Shown: positions 1-6,831, numbered from the stretch's first letter. The stretch: DNA of 7,192 bases from Bacteroidales bacterium (GCA_023230285.1 JALNXP010000125.1:1-7192), one strand, 5' to 3'. A program made the numbers and translations. Notes: generated from the letters alone by a model not told the origin.

Positions 1-1
1 T

Positions 2-655
2 GCCGAATATTTTGCAGTGGATAAAAACGAAAAAGTGTTGGTGCTTCTGTCCGATATGACTTCCTATTCTGATGCATTGGCGATTGTTTCAAATCGTATG
101 GATCAAATTCCCTCGAAAGATTCGATGCCGGGTTCGTTATATTCCGATTTAGCGAAAATTTACGAGAAAGCGGCTCAATTCCCCGACGGAGGTTCCATTA
201 CTATTATTGCAGTAACAACGCTTTCAGGCGGAGATATTACGCATGCAGTTCCCGATAATACGGGTTATATTACCGAAGGGCAGTTATTCTTGCGTCATGA
301 CACCACCATCGGTAAAGTAATTGTTGACCCGTTCCGTTCGCTTTCGCGCTTGAAACAGCTGGTTCAAGGCAAGAAAACACGCGAAGATCACCCACAAGTG
401 ATGAACGCAGCTGTTCGTTTGTATGCCGACGCTGCCAATGCGCGAACAAAACTCGAAAACGGTTTCGACCTTACCGATTACGACCAACGTGCATTAGATT
501 TTGCAAAAGATTATTCGGAATATCTTCTTGCTATTGACGTAAACTTAGATACCGTTGAAATGCTTGACACGACATGGGGACTATTCTCTAAGCATTTCAG
601 ACCGCAAGAGGTTAATATGAGAATGGAGTTAGTAGAACGATATTGGAAAAAGTAA
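2..655 (+). CDS. atpB: V/A-type ATPase subunit B, C-terminal half (5' end cut by window)
   Basis: This is the non-catalytic B subunit of the V1/A1 head, which alternates with A subunits in the cytoplasmic hexamer. The frame is open from base 2 (first residues AEYFAVDKNEK), so the GTG at 17 is internal and not a start. About 217 residues are visible, roughly half of the usual 440-460. Family landmarks are LLSDMTSYSDAL, the SMPGSLYSDLAKIYEKA block, TLSGGDITHAVPDNTGYITEGQ, and SLSRLKQLVQGKKTREDH. The Arg of SLSRL (codon 347-349) matches the arginine finger that reaches into the neighbouring catalytic A subunit. The C-terminus (ERYWKK) is complete. Subunit D follows after 44 bases with no terminator between them, so both are probably on one transcript. 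The catalytic A gene should lie just upstream, outside the window. Confidence 0.97.
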   Translation, partial: AEYFAVDKNEKVLVLLSDMTSYSDALAIVSNRMDQIPSKDSMPGSLYSDLAKIYEKAAQFPDGGSITIIAVTTLSGGDITHAVPDNTGYITEGQLFLRHDTTIGKVIVDPFRSLSRLKQLVQGKKTREDHPQVMNAAVRLYADAANARTKLENGFDLTDYDQRALDFAKDYSEYLLAIDVNLDTVEMLDTTWGLFSKHFRPQEVNMRMELVERYWKK

Positions 656-699
656 GATGATTTTGATAACAACAGTAAATCAATTTACTGACAAGATAT

Positions 700-1320
700 A
701 TGGCGATAAAATTTCAATATAATAAAACTTCACGTCAACAGTTGGAAAAACAACTGGGGATACGTGAGCGCGCGCTTCCTACGCTGCAAAGCAAAGAAAC
801 GGCGTTGCGTGTTGAAGTTAAAAAAGCGCGAAACGAAATAGAGGTGTTGGACAAAGAGTTGGAGAAGCAAATACAATCATACGACAAAATGATGGGAATG
901 TGGGTAGAATTCGACCCCACGTTGCTTAGCATAAAAGATGTGCAACTTTCGAAAAAGAAAATCGCCGGAGTGGTAATCCCAATGCTCGATAGGGTTGATT
1001 TTGAATTAAAACCCTTTAGCCTGTTCAACCAACCCAAATGGTATTTGGATGGCGTAAAAACCCTCGAAACTCTTGCCGAAGCAGGAATAAGAAGAGATTT
1101 CCACGCTCTCAAAGTAGAACGACTCAATTATGCCAGAAAAAAAACTACTCAAAAAGTTAATCTTTTTGAAAAAGTGCAAATACCTGGCTATAAAGATGCT
1201 ATATTAAAAATTAAGCGATATTTAGAAGATGAGGAGAACCTCTCTAAAGCTTCGCAAAAAATTATGCGTGCCAGATTAGAGAAAAAAAGAGAAAAAACTG
1301 AGGAGGAGAGTGTATGTTAG
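700..1320 (+). CDS. atpD: V/A-type ATPase subunit D (central rotor stalk)
   Basis: Subunit D is the long antiparallel coiled coil that rotates inside the A3B3 head and passes torque to the membrane ring. The 206 residues fit the family length. The protein is rich in Lys, Glu and Leu, with an N-terminal helix over about residues 10-70 and a C-terminal helix over about 115-195. A less helical middle carries the globular part. The block TTQKVNLFEKVQIPGYKDAI (149-168) matches the conserved 'RRVNALE..IP' region of the family. The ATG at 700 follows an A/T-rich leader without a Shine-Dalgarno sequence. The last seven bases overlap the start of subunit I, which suggests translational coupling. The assignment rests on sequence pattern and on its place after B. 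Confidence 0.95.
   Translation: MAIKFQYNKTSRQQLEKQLGIRERALPTLQSKETALRVEVKKARNEIEVLDKELEKQIQSYDKMMGMWVEFDPTLLSIKDVQLSKKKIAGVVIPMLDRVDFELKPFSLFNQPKWYLDGVKTLETLAEAGIRRDFHALKVERLNYARKKTTQKVNLFEKVQIPGYKDAILKIKRYLEDEENLSKASQKIMRARLEKKREKTEEESVC
1301..1307 (+). promoter_or_regulatory. Shine-Dalgarno-like AGGAGGA before subunit I
   Basis: AGGAGGA ends six bases before the ATG at 1314 and lies inside the last codons of subunit D (Glu-Glu-Glu). It is the only strong Shine-Dalgarno match before a gene in this window; the other starts have A/T-rich leaders. It supports 1314 over the in-frame ATG at 1326 as the start of subunit I. The Glu codons alone could produce it by chance. Confidence 0.5.
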
Positions 1321-3128
1321 CAAAAATGAAAAAGTTCACTTTTCTTGCCTATCACAAAGATTATGAGGTGTTTCTTCAAGATTTGCGTGAGCTGGGACTA
1401 ATTCACGTTGACGGAGCCGATAGAGCGATTGAAGACGATGAATTAAATCAATATTTCTTGACATTGAAGCAGTTACGTGAATCAAAAAAGATACTTCAAA
1501 GACAATTAGATAAAAAAGAGGAGATAACATACAATAAAGCCGACTTGGAATTGGGAAAAACCATTCCCGAAAAAATAGACACCATCCAAACTCAAATATC
1601 AACTTACAACCAAAAACTGCAAGTAAGCATTAAAGAGCGTGACACTCTAAAGCCTTGGGGTGATTTTGAGCCTGAAAGTATCGATCGTTTGAAACAAGCA
1701 GGATATAATATTACTTTCTTTATTGTTTCCGACAATCAGTACGATCCTGAATGGGAAGCATTGTATAATGCTATAGTAATTAATAGGGAAACTTCAAGAA
1801 CCTACTTTATAACGGTTACAAAAGAGAGCAATATTGCCGATAAAATAAATTTAGAGGCAATAAAAATGCCTGATGTTTCGCTAACTAAGCTAAATCTACT
1901 AATCCAAGAACTTCGAGAAAAAGTTGAAGAGCAAGGGGCAAAGCTAAAGGAGTTAGCGAAAGATATTCTTTCGTTAGATGCAGCAACTACTGATTTTGAA
2001 CAAAAAATAAAATACACCAAAGTTAAACGTACGACCACATCGTTGGCCGACGATAAACTTATGATGCTGCAGGGCTGGGCGCCAGAAGATAACGAAAAAG
2101 AGATAACCAACTATTTGGAATCAAAAGCGGTTTACTATCAAGTTTCCAAGCCGCTCCCCGAAGACGATGTGCCTATTAAGTTCAAAAACAATAAGTTCGC
2201 ACGACTTTTCGAGCCGATTGCCGAATTATATATGTTGCCTAAATACAACGAAATAGATTTAACACCCTATTTCGCACCGTTTTTTATGTTTTTCTTCGGA
2301 TTATCATTGGGCGATATAGGGTATGGATGTTTTCTTCTGGTAGCAGCAAGTTTGGCTAAGATTTTCATGAAAGGTAAGTTAAGTATGTCTATGAAAGGCA
2401 TTTTGTCTTTGGTGCAAGTCTTAGGCGCTTCTTCCATGATAGCGGGTATGCTTACCGGAGGATTTTTCGGTTTTTCCATCTATGAACTCAAATGGCCTAT
2501 CGCGCAAGCTTTGAAAGATAAAGTCTTTTTCGACAATAATAAGATGTTTACTCTCTCGCTCGTATTGGGGGTAATCCAAATTCTCTTTGGTATGGTTATG
2601 AAGGTTGCAAATCGTATAAAGCAACAAGGATTTGTGTACGCACTTTCCACCATCGGGTGGCTTGTATTTTTAATAAGCTGCATTGTTGCTGCGTTACTTC
2701 CCAATGTCATGCCTTTGTTTGGAACAGTACATCTTATAATTATAGTTCCTGCCCTAATTCTCATTTACTTCTTGAATACTCCGGGTAAAAATCCTCTCTT
2801 GAATTTAGGACTTGGATTGTGGGATACTTATAATATGGCTACCGGATTGTTAGGCGATGTACTATCTTATGTGCGCTTGTTTGCACTTGGACTTTCCGGT
2901 GGAATTCTCGCGAGCGTATTTAACAGCCTTGCGGCTGGTATGAGTCCTGACAATGCAATAGTAAAGCCCATTGTCTTTTTGCTGATATTCCTTATAGGAC
3001 ATGCCATCAATATATTTATGACCGTATTGGGAGCAATTGTGCATCCGGTTCGTCTTACCTTTGTGGAGTTTTATAAAAACGCAGAGTTTGAAGGAGGAGG
3101 AAAAAAATATAATCCATTCAATAATTAA
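1314..3128 (+). CDS. atpI: V/A-type ATPase subunit I (membrane stator, 'a' subunit)
   Basis: Subunit I forms the ion half-channels next to the proteolipid ring and anchors the peripheral stalks. The 604 residues fit bacterial and archaeal members. Residues 1-310 are a soluble cytoplasmic arm with charged coiled-coil stretches near 45-110 and 190-235. Residues 315-580 are membrane-embedded, with hydrophobic segments near 318-348, 364-390, 411-430, 441-462, 470-487, 505-540 and 551-577. PYFAPFFMFFFGLSLGDIGYG (318-338) is a family block. The essential channel arginine is in LSYVRLFALGLSGG (Arg521), and HPVRLTFVEFYKNAEFEGGG (578-597) carries the second conserved Arg (580). The start MLAKMKKFTFLAYHKDY fits the family and overlaps the end of subunit D by seven bases. 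Subunit K follows after 40 bases. Confidence 0.96.
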   Translation: MLAKMKKFTFLAYHKDYEVFLQDLRELGLIHVDGADRAIEDDELNQYFLTLKQLRESKKILQRQLDKKEEITYNKADLELGKTIPEKIDTIQTQISTYNQKLQVSIKERDTLKPWGDFEPESIDRLKQAGYNITFFIVSDNQYDPEWEALYNAIVINRETSRTYFITVTKESNIADKINLEAIKMPDVSLTKLNLLIQELREKVEEQGAKLKELAKDILSLDAATTDFEQKIKYTKVKRTTTSLADDKLMMLQGWAPEDNEKEITNYLESKAVYYQVSKPLPEDDVPIKFKNNKFARLFEPIAELYMLPKYNEIDLTPYFAPFFMFFFGLSLGDIGYGCFLLVAASLAKIFMKGKLSMSMKGILSLVQVLGASSMIAGMLTGGFFGFSIYELKWPIAQALKDKVFFDNNKMFTLSLVLGVIQILFGMVMKVANRIKQQGFVYALSTIGWLVFLISCIVAALLPNVMPLFGTVHLIIIVPALILIYFLNTPGKNPLLNLGLGLWDTYNMATGLLGDVLSYVRLFALGLSGGILASVFNSLAAGMSPDNAIVKPIVFLLIFLIGHAINIFMTVLGAIVHPVRLTFVEFYKNAEFEGGGKKYNPFNN

Positions 3129-3159
3129 AAAACAAAAATCAATAACACTATAATTTTAA

Positions 3160-3630
<471 letters not shown>

Positions 3631-3650
3631 TTGACACAACTTATTTTATA

Positions 3651-3697
3651 ATAAAAGGCTGCTCCTTTCTAAATAAGAGTGGCCTTTTATGTTTTTG
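3651..3697 (+). terminator. Intrinsic terminator of the V-ATPase operon
   Basis: The 9-bp arms ATAAAAGGC (3651-3659) and GCCTTTTAT (3682-3690) pair perfectly. Inside, a TG/TG mismatch is followed by CTC/GAG pairing. A T-rich run GTTTTTGTT follows from 3691. The arms are rich in A on the left and T on the right, so the hairpin may also work for leftward transcription. Confidence 0.85.
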
Positions 3698-3723
3698 TTA
3701 GTGAAAAGTGCTTTAAAACACAG

Positions 3724-4068
3724 ATGATACCGACTGAATTGTACGTTCTGCAGGTTAAAAAAAAGGCAGATTTTTTTGGTGAAGGTATTTTGTTGAAAAG
3801 GTAGCTAATACCTGAATATACGGGTTTTAAAGCTATTGCCAAAATAAATATGAGATTCTACCATAAAATTATGAAAGAAAATTTTTAGGGAGTCTCAATG
3901 TAGAAAACAGGAGAGTGTGATCACCAAGATTTTTTTGTTTTCTTTTACGCTATTGTTCAAAAACAGGTATGGCAAGTTATTTTTATGCCTGCAGCAGGTC
4001 GAGAAAAAAATGAATCTCATCACAATAAATCCTGTTTTAATCACCAAACCCTACTTATTTATTTGTAA
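3724..4068 (+). pseudogene. Possible decayed reading frame with three in-frame TAG codons
   Basis: From the ATG at 3724 one frame runs 114 codons to a TAA at 4066-4068. It is broken only by TAG at 3802, 3886 and 3901, with no TAA or TGA in between. The first piece begins MIPTELYVLQVKKKADFF, and the last, uninterrupted piece is 54 residues long (3904-4065). I recognise no family. Some stretches read like protein, but there is no ribosome-binding signal and the base composition resembles spacer DNA. It may be a gene remnant or chance. Nothing else gene-like was seen between the operon terminator and the rubrerythrin gene. Confidence 0.2.
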
Positions 4069-4083
4069 TTCACTACTATAAGC

Positions 4084-4102
4084 ATGAGGCTTTCGCCTTC
4101 AT
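4084..4102 (+). other. Small hairpin upstream of rubrerythrin
   Basis: ATGAGGC (4084-4090) pairs with GCCTTCAT (4095-4102) around a TTTC loop, with one bulged T, giving seven base pairs. It lies about 100 bases before the rubrerythrin start and has no T-run after it, so it is not a normal terminator. It could be a leader-RNA structure. No clear promoter box was found between 4103 and 4205, which is very A/T-rich and holds nothing else I can name. Confidence 0.3.
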
Positions 4103-4205
4103 TTACAAAGAATAATTTCAAATTATTAATCGTTTTTAGTTTCGTATCTCTAAATATGTATTTTTACAACCACAATTTCTATTAATCAAAATAAAAAAAA
4201 CGTTT

Positions 4206-4784
4206 ATGAAAAGTATAAAAGGAACTCAAACAGAAAAAAATCTGTTGAAATCATTTGCCGGAGAGTCTCAAGCAAGAATGCGTTACACCTATTTTGCAAA
4301 AGAGGCTGATAAAGAAGGTTATAAACAAATTGCAGCTATTTTCATGGAAACCGCCGAGCAAGAAAAAGAACACGCAAAACGCATGTTTAAATATTTAGAA
4401 GGCGGAATGCTCGAAATTACTTCAACTTATCCGGCAGGAGTTATCGGAACTACAGCCGAAAACTTAGAAGCAGCTGCTGCAGGAGAAAACGAAGAGTGGA
4501 CAAAACTATATCCTCACTTTGCCGATGTTGCCGAAGAAGAAGGATTTAAAGAGATCGCCACAATGTACAGAATGATAGCGAAAGCCGAAGCAATTCACGA
4601 AGAACGCTACTTGAAACTGTTGCAACGGGTGAAAGATGAAACCGTATTCTCACGAGACGAAGAGATTGAGTGGCAATGTCGCAATTGCGGATATGTTCAT
4701 AAAGGCAAAAAAGCACTGAAAACATGTCCCGCTTGCTTACATTCGCAAGCCTATTTCGAGCCTAAATGCGACAAATACTATTAG
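4206..4784 (+). CDS. rbr: Rubrerythrin (diiron peroxidase with rubredoxin domain)
   Basis: This is a cytoplasmic non-haem iron peroxidase that reduces hydrogen peroxide to water in anaerobes, using electrons from rubredoxin or NAD(P)H-linked reductases. The 192 residues match the two-domain form. The ferritin-like four-helix domain (about 1-145) shows the diiron ligands: Glu20 (AGESQAR), Glu53 and His56 (EKEH), Glu94 and Glu97 (GENEEW), and Glu128 with His131 (EAIH). The C-terminal rubredoxin-like domain has the Fe(Cys)4 pair C158-RN-C161-GY and C174-PA-C177. A fifth Cys (188) lies close to the C-terminus, within FEPKCDKYY. The ATG at 4206 gives the standard start MKSIKGTQTEKNLL. The gene stands alone between two terminators, so it is probably monocistronic. 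Such genes are often peroxide-regulated in this group, but no operator was recognised here. Confidence 0.97.
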   Translation: MKSIKGTQTEKNLLKSFAGESQARMRYTYFAKEADKEGYKQIAAIFMETAEQEKEHAKRMFKYLEGGMLEITSTYPAGVIGTTAENLEAAAAGENEEWTKLYPHFADVAEEEGFKEIATMYRMIAKAEAIHEERYLKLLQRVKDETVFSRDEEIEWQCRNCGYVHKGKKALKTCPACLHSQAYFEPKCDKYY

Positions 4785-4810
4785 TTAAATGGTAATTGGC
4801 GAAAATCAAA

Positions 4811-4942
4811 AGCAGTTAACTAATTGAATATCTAAACATTGTAGAGATGGAGCATGCTCCGTCTCTTTCGTTTTCAGAAACTTTTAACTATCATCACACA
4901 TTCACTTTCTCCCCCCCACCCCAAATTCAATTGTTAACTGCT
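4811..4942. repeat. 18-19 bp inverted repeat enclosing the rubrerythrin terminator
   Basis: AGCAGTTAACTAATTGAAT (4811-4829) and ATTCAATTGTTAACTGCT (4925-4942) are reverse complements apart from one extra T in the left arm. They lie about 95 bases apart, with the terminator hairpin between them. Just outside the left arm is AATTGGC (4794-4800), the reverse complement of one heptamer found beyond the right arm. The two outer flanks may therefore share an origin. The whole could be a small palindromic repeat element, with no coding capacity seen inside. Confidence 0.75.
4843..4874 (+). terminator. Intrinsic terminator after rubrerythrin
   Basis: AGAGATGGAGC (4843-4853) pairs with GCTCCGTCTCT (4856-4866), eleven pairs including one T-G wobble. 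The centre is the palindrome GGAGCATGCTCC. The run TTTCGTTTT follows. It begins 58 bases after the rubrerythrin stop. Confidence 0.8.
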
Positions 4943-4946
4943 ATTT

Positions 4947-4995
4947 GCTAATTGCTCATTGCTAATTGCCAATTGCTAATTGCTCATTGCTAATT
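4947..4995. repeat. Tandem heptamer array (seven units, order A-B-A-C-A-B-A)
   Basis: Seven contiguous 7-bp units follow one another: GCTAATT, GCTCATT, GCTAATT, GCCAATT, GCTAATT, GCTCATT, GCTAATT. A weaker unit, GCTATTT, precedes them at 4940-4946 and overlaps the right arm of the inverted repeat. Variant units alternate with the consensus, giving a 28-bp higher period. The array ends 68 bases before the transporter ATG. An in-frame TTG start inside the array (4980) was not accepted as the transporter start. A C7-A-C4 tract lies at 4911-4922. Confidence 0.9.
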
Positions 4996-5063
4996 GTATT
5001 ATCTTGTGCTTAAAGCGATACACACTTGTTGCATTTTGCGTGTTGCAAATTAAAACAAACAAA

Positions 5064-5996
5064 ATGACCAAAAAACTCAACTCTAAAAACAGTCTGCTCG
5101 GCAAATCTGCATCTATTATCTCTGTGATACTAAAGGGATTTGGACAAATCATGCTTCAGGAAAATAGCATTACGGGTTTGCTGTTTCTGATTGGGATTTT
5201 CTACGGTTCACTTGCTATGGGTTTTGCCGCACTTTTAGCTACCGTATGCGGAACAGCTACCGCCTATCTGCTAAAATACGACAGAACGGAAATCAAAAAA
5301 GGACTCTACGGGTTTAGCGCCGCATTGGTCGGAGATGCAGTACTGCTTTTTCTAAAACCTCTGTTTTGGGCTTGGATCATTGTCGGTGTTGGTTCGGTGT
5401 TGGCAGCTATGTTGCAGCACTTTTTTATAAAACGTAAAATCCCTGCGTTCACCTTCCCGTTTGTTTTAATTACTTGGTTGATACTCTTTATCTGCAACAA
5501 TTTTTACAGCGATTTATTGGCAATACCTGTGCCTACTATCGCCCATTTGAGCGACTCTCTATCAGACGGTTTCAAGAGCTTCGGACAGGTAATATTTCAA
5601 AACAAATTAGTGTCGGGACTGCTATTTTTTGTAGCCGTATTTATCAGCTCGCCCATTGCGGCACTCTACGGACTTGCAGGAGCAATTGTTTCCGACATTA
5701 TTGCTTTCGAGTTTTCCGCACCAATTGATAATATCAACCTTGGGCTTTATGGTTTTAACGCCGTTTTGTGTGCGATAGTTTTTGCTGGAAATCAAGTTAA
5801 AGACGGCATTTGGGCTTTTTTATCGGTTGTACTTTCCCTTGGCATTAGTCTATTAATGATAAAGTTCGGTCTTACGCAACTTACATTTCCGTTTGTTTTT
5901 GCAACTTGGATTACCCTATTTCTAAAAAACAGACTACAAAAACCAAAAAACGCTGTGATATTCAAAGATAGAACAAAGCCAACCAATTCACAGTAA
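5064..5996 (+). CDS. Urea transporter (UT / SLC14 family)
   Basis: This is an inner-membrane channel-like protein for facilitated urea passage. From the ATG at 5064 it has 310 residues, within the bacterial UT range, built as two homologous halves of about five helices each. Each half carries the same three blocks. The first is GFGQIMLQENSITGLLF (25-41), matching SFGQVIFQNKLVSGLLF (172-188). The second is GLYGFSAALVG (80-90), matching GLYGFNAVL (227-235). The third is AFTFPFVLITW (128-138), matching LTFPFVFATW (273-282). The repeated GLYGF and TFPF motifs are characteristic of the family. An upstream TTG at 4980 would add 28 residues, but these lie in the heptamer repeat and its flank, so ATG 5064 after an A-rich leader is preferred. 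No urease or nickel gene is in the window. The C-terminal tail (about 290-310) is hydrophilic. Confidence 0.9.
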   Translation: MTKKLNSKNSLLGKSASIISVILKGFGQIMLQENSITGLLFLIGIFYGSLAMGFAALLATVCGTATAYLLKYDRTEIKKGLYGFSAALVGDAVLLFLKPLFWAWIIVGVGSVLAAMLQHFFIKRKIPAFTFPFVLITWLILFICNNFYSDLLAIPVPTIAHLSDSLSDGFKSFGQVIFQNKLVSGLLFFVAVFISSPIAALYGLAGAIVSDIIAFEFSAPIDNINLGLYGFNAVLCAIVFAGNQVKDGIWAFLSVVLSLGISLLMIKFGLTQLTFPFVFATWITLFLKNRLQKPKNAVIFKDRTKPTNSQ

Positions 5997-6014
5997 ATTA
6001 GTTGGCTCTGTTTT
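5973..6014. terminator. Shared hairpin terminator between convergent genes, overlapping a stop codon
   Basis: AGCCAAC (5977-5983) pairs with GTTGGCT (6001-6007), extended inside by AAT/ATT and outside by AACA/TGTT across single mismatches. TTTTG follows on the + strand. On the - strand the hairpin is followed by a weaker T-rich stretch. The transporter's TAA (5994-5996) lies in the loop region. It probably ends the urea transporter transcript and may also serve the nitroreductase. Confidence 0.65.
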
Positions 6015-6071
6015 GTTAACTTCTAAATATCTCTAATTAGTCGTTTTTCGTCTATTATACTTTGCAATTTA

Positions 6072-6674
6072 CTATTTCGGGAAACCTACGGTTTGCGCTA
6101 ATAAAACCTCATGAGATTTAGGCAATTGTAGTAAGCTATGAAGTTCTTCCTTATTGAAAGCGCCTCTCGCAACAGTTGCCAATCCCTCTGAGGCGCAATA
6201 GAGATAAATGTTTTGCGAAATATACCCACAGTTTGTGTAGGAGTATTGTGAACTTGCCGCTTTTTCCGAATCGCTAACAATCAAAATATTAAGCGGTGCA
6301 TCGGCTACATAATCTTGTATTCCAGCGCTTTTTCGATGATCGCCATCTTTTACTAATGTGAGCTTATGCTCCTTTGCATTGTAAAAATAGATTCCCTTTT
6401 TTAAAATTACATAAAGCTCTAACTCCTGACAATTTCTAGCTGTGGGAGCCGTTCGCTTGTCTTCTCTATTAAAGCCGTTGGCAGCCCATAATAAATCAGA
6501 TAATTGTTGGTCGGAGAGATCTTTCTCCGAAAACGAGCGAGCTGATTTTCGTTCATTTAATGATTTCATCAAAGGTTGTCCGCCACTCCTATCAGGAGCT
6601 GGTAATTTAATTTCCTGTGCATTCATACTATATCCTAAACAGATTAAAAAAATAAATAAAATTTTTGTTTTCAT
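6072..6674 (-). CDS. Exported nitroreductase-family (SagB-like) flavoprotein
   Basis: This appears to be an FMN-dependent oxidoreductase of the nitroreductase fold; the substrate is unknown. The 200 residues start with a signal peptide: MKTK, a hydrophobic stretch ILFIFLICLGY, then SMNA with likely cleavage before Gln20. The Cys at 12 is not in a good lipobox. The mature part shows SLNERKSARSFSEKDLSDQQ (38-57), the FMN-phosphate-binding 'RRS.R.F' region with Arg42 and Arg46. It then has LLWAANGFN (61-69), TAPTARNCQELELYVI (75-90), NCGYISQNIYLYCASEGL (148-165) and the terminal VGFP (196-199). This pattern matches the SagB/ThcOx-like subgroup. No azoline-peptide genes such as a cyclodehydratase are adjacent, so a biosynthetic role is not supported. 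The leader before the ATG is A/T-rich without a Shine-Dalgarno sequence, as is usual in Bacteroidetes. Confidence 0.9.
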   Translation of the reverse strand: MKTKILFIFLICLGYSMNAQEIKLPAPDRSGGQPLMKSLNERKSARSFSEKDLSDQQLSDLLWAANGFNREDKRTAPTARNCQELELYVILKKGIYFYNAKEHKLTLVKDGDHRKSAGIQDYVADAPLNILIVSDSEKAASSQYSYTNCGYISQNIYLYCASEGLATVARGAFNKEELHSLLQLPKSHEVLLAQTVGFPK

Positions 6675-6686
6675 AAGTTCATTAAT

Positions 6687-6770
6687 TTAATGGTTTAATA
6701 TCATAAATAATTCACATACCTCATAATCACCCACTTGTGTCTTAGGTTCAGACTTCCATGTTTGTTTCAT
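6687..6770 (-). CDS. Possible small ORF (27 aa) upstream of the nitroreductase
   Basis: On the minus strand an ATG at 6770-6768 opens 27 codons to a TAA at 6689-6687, ending 12 bases before the nitroreductase ATG. It begins MKQTWKSEPKTQVGDYEV and contains one Cys. No family was recognised. In favour: the position directly ahead of a gene on the same strand, and a base composition richer in G and C than the surrounding spacer. Against: the very short length, no ribosome-binding signal, and an ATG only five bases after the promoter-like box, which would make the message nearly leaderless. It could be a leader peptide, a tiny protein, a remnant of a longer gene, or chance. Confidence 0.3.
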   Translation of the reverse strand: MKQTWKSEPKTQVGDYEVCELFMILNH

Positions 6771-6775
6771 ATTTG

Positions 6776-6783
6776 CAAAAATA
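6776..6783 (-). promoter_or_regulatory. Bacteroidetes-type -7 box TATTTTTG
   Basis: Read on the minus strand, TATTTTTG fits the Bacteroidetes -7 consensus TAnnTTTG. It would start transcription roughly 95 bases before the nitroreductase ATG. No TTTG -33 element was found at the expected 19-21 bases further upstream (the nearest TTG is about 28 bases away), so this is a weak call in A/T-rich DNA. Confidence 0.3.
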
Positions 6784-6831
6784 AGTTGTCATTATCTAAA
6801 TAACGTGGACTCAATATAATAATTTTATTTG

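Noticed and set aside
3988..3998. Short palindrome CCTGCAGCAGG
   Set aside because: It has five-base arms around one base, with no associated gene or known operator.
3850..4020. Inverted repeat ATGAGATTC (3850-3858) / GAATCTCAT (4012-4020), and a second pair AAAACAGG (3904-3911) / CCTGTTTT (4031-4038)
   Set aside because: The arms are 8-9 bases, more than 100 bases apart and not nested. Such pairs can occur by chance in A/T-rich DNA, and no stable structure or element is supported.
4911..4922. Possible G-quadruplex on the minus strand
   Set aside because: The tract offers only two G runs (G4 and G7), too few for four well-separated G triplets.
4980..5063. TTG start that would extend the urea transporter by 28 residues
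   Set aside because: The start lies inside the heptamer array and the added residues match nothing in the family. ATG 5064 after an A-rich leader is the natural start.
5474..5728. 84-codon + strand frame inside the urea transporter gene
   Set aside because: It lies in another frame of a clearly coding region and has no family features, so it is a shadow.
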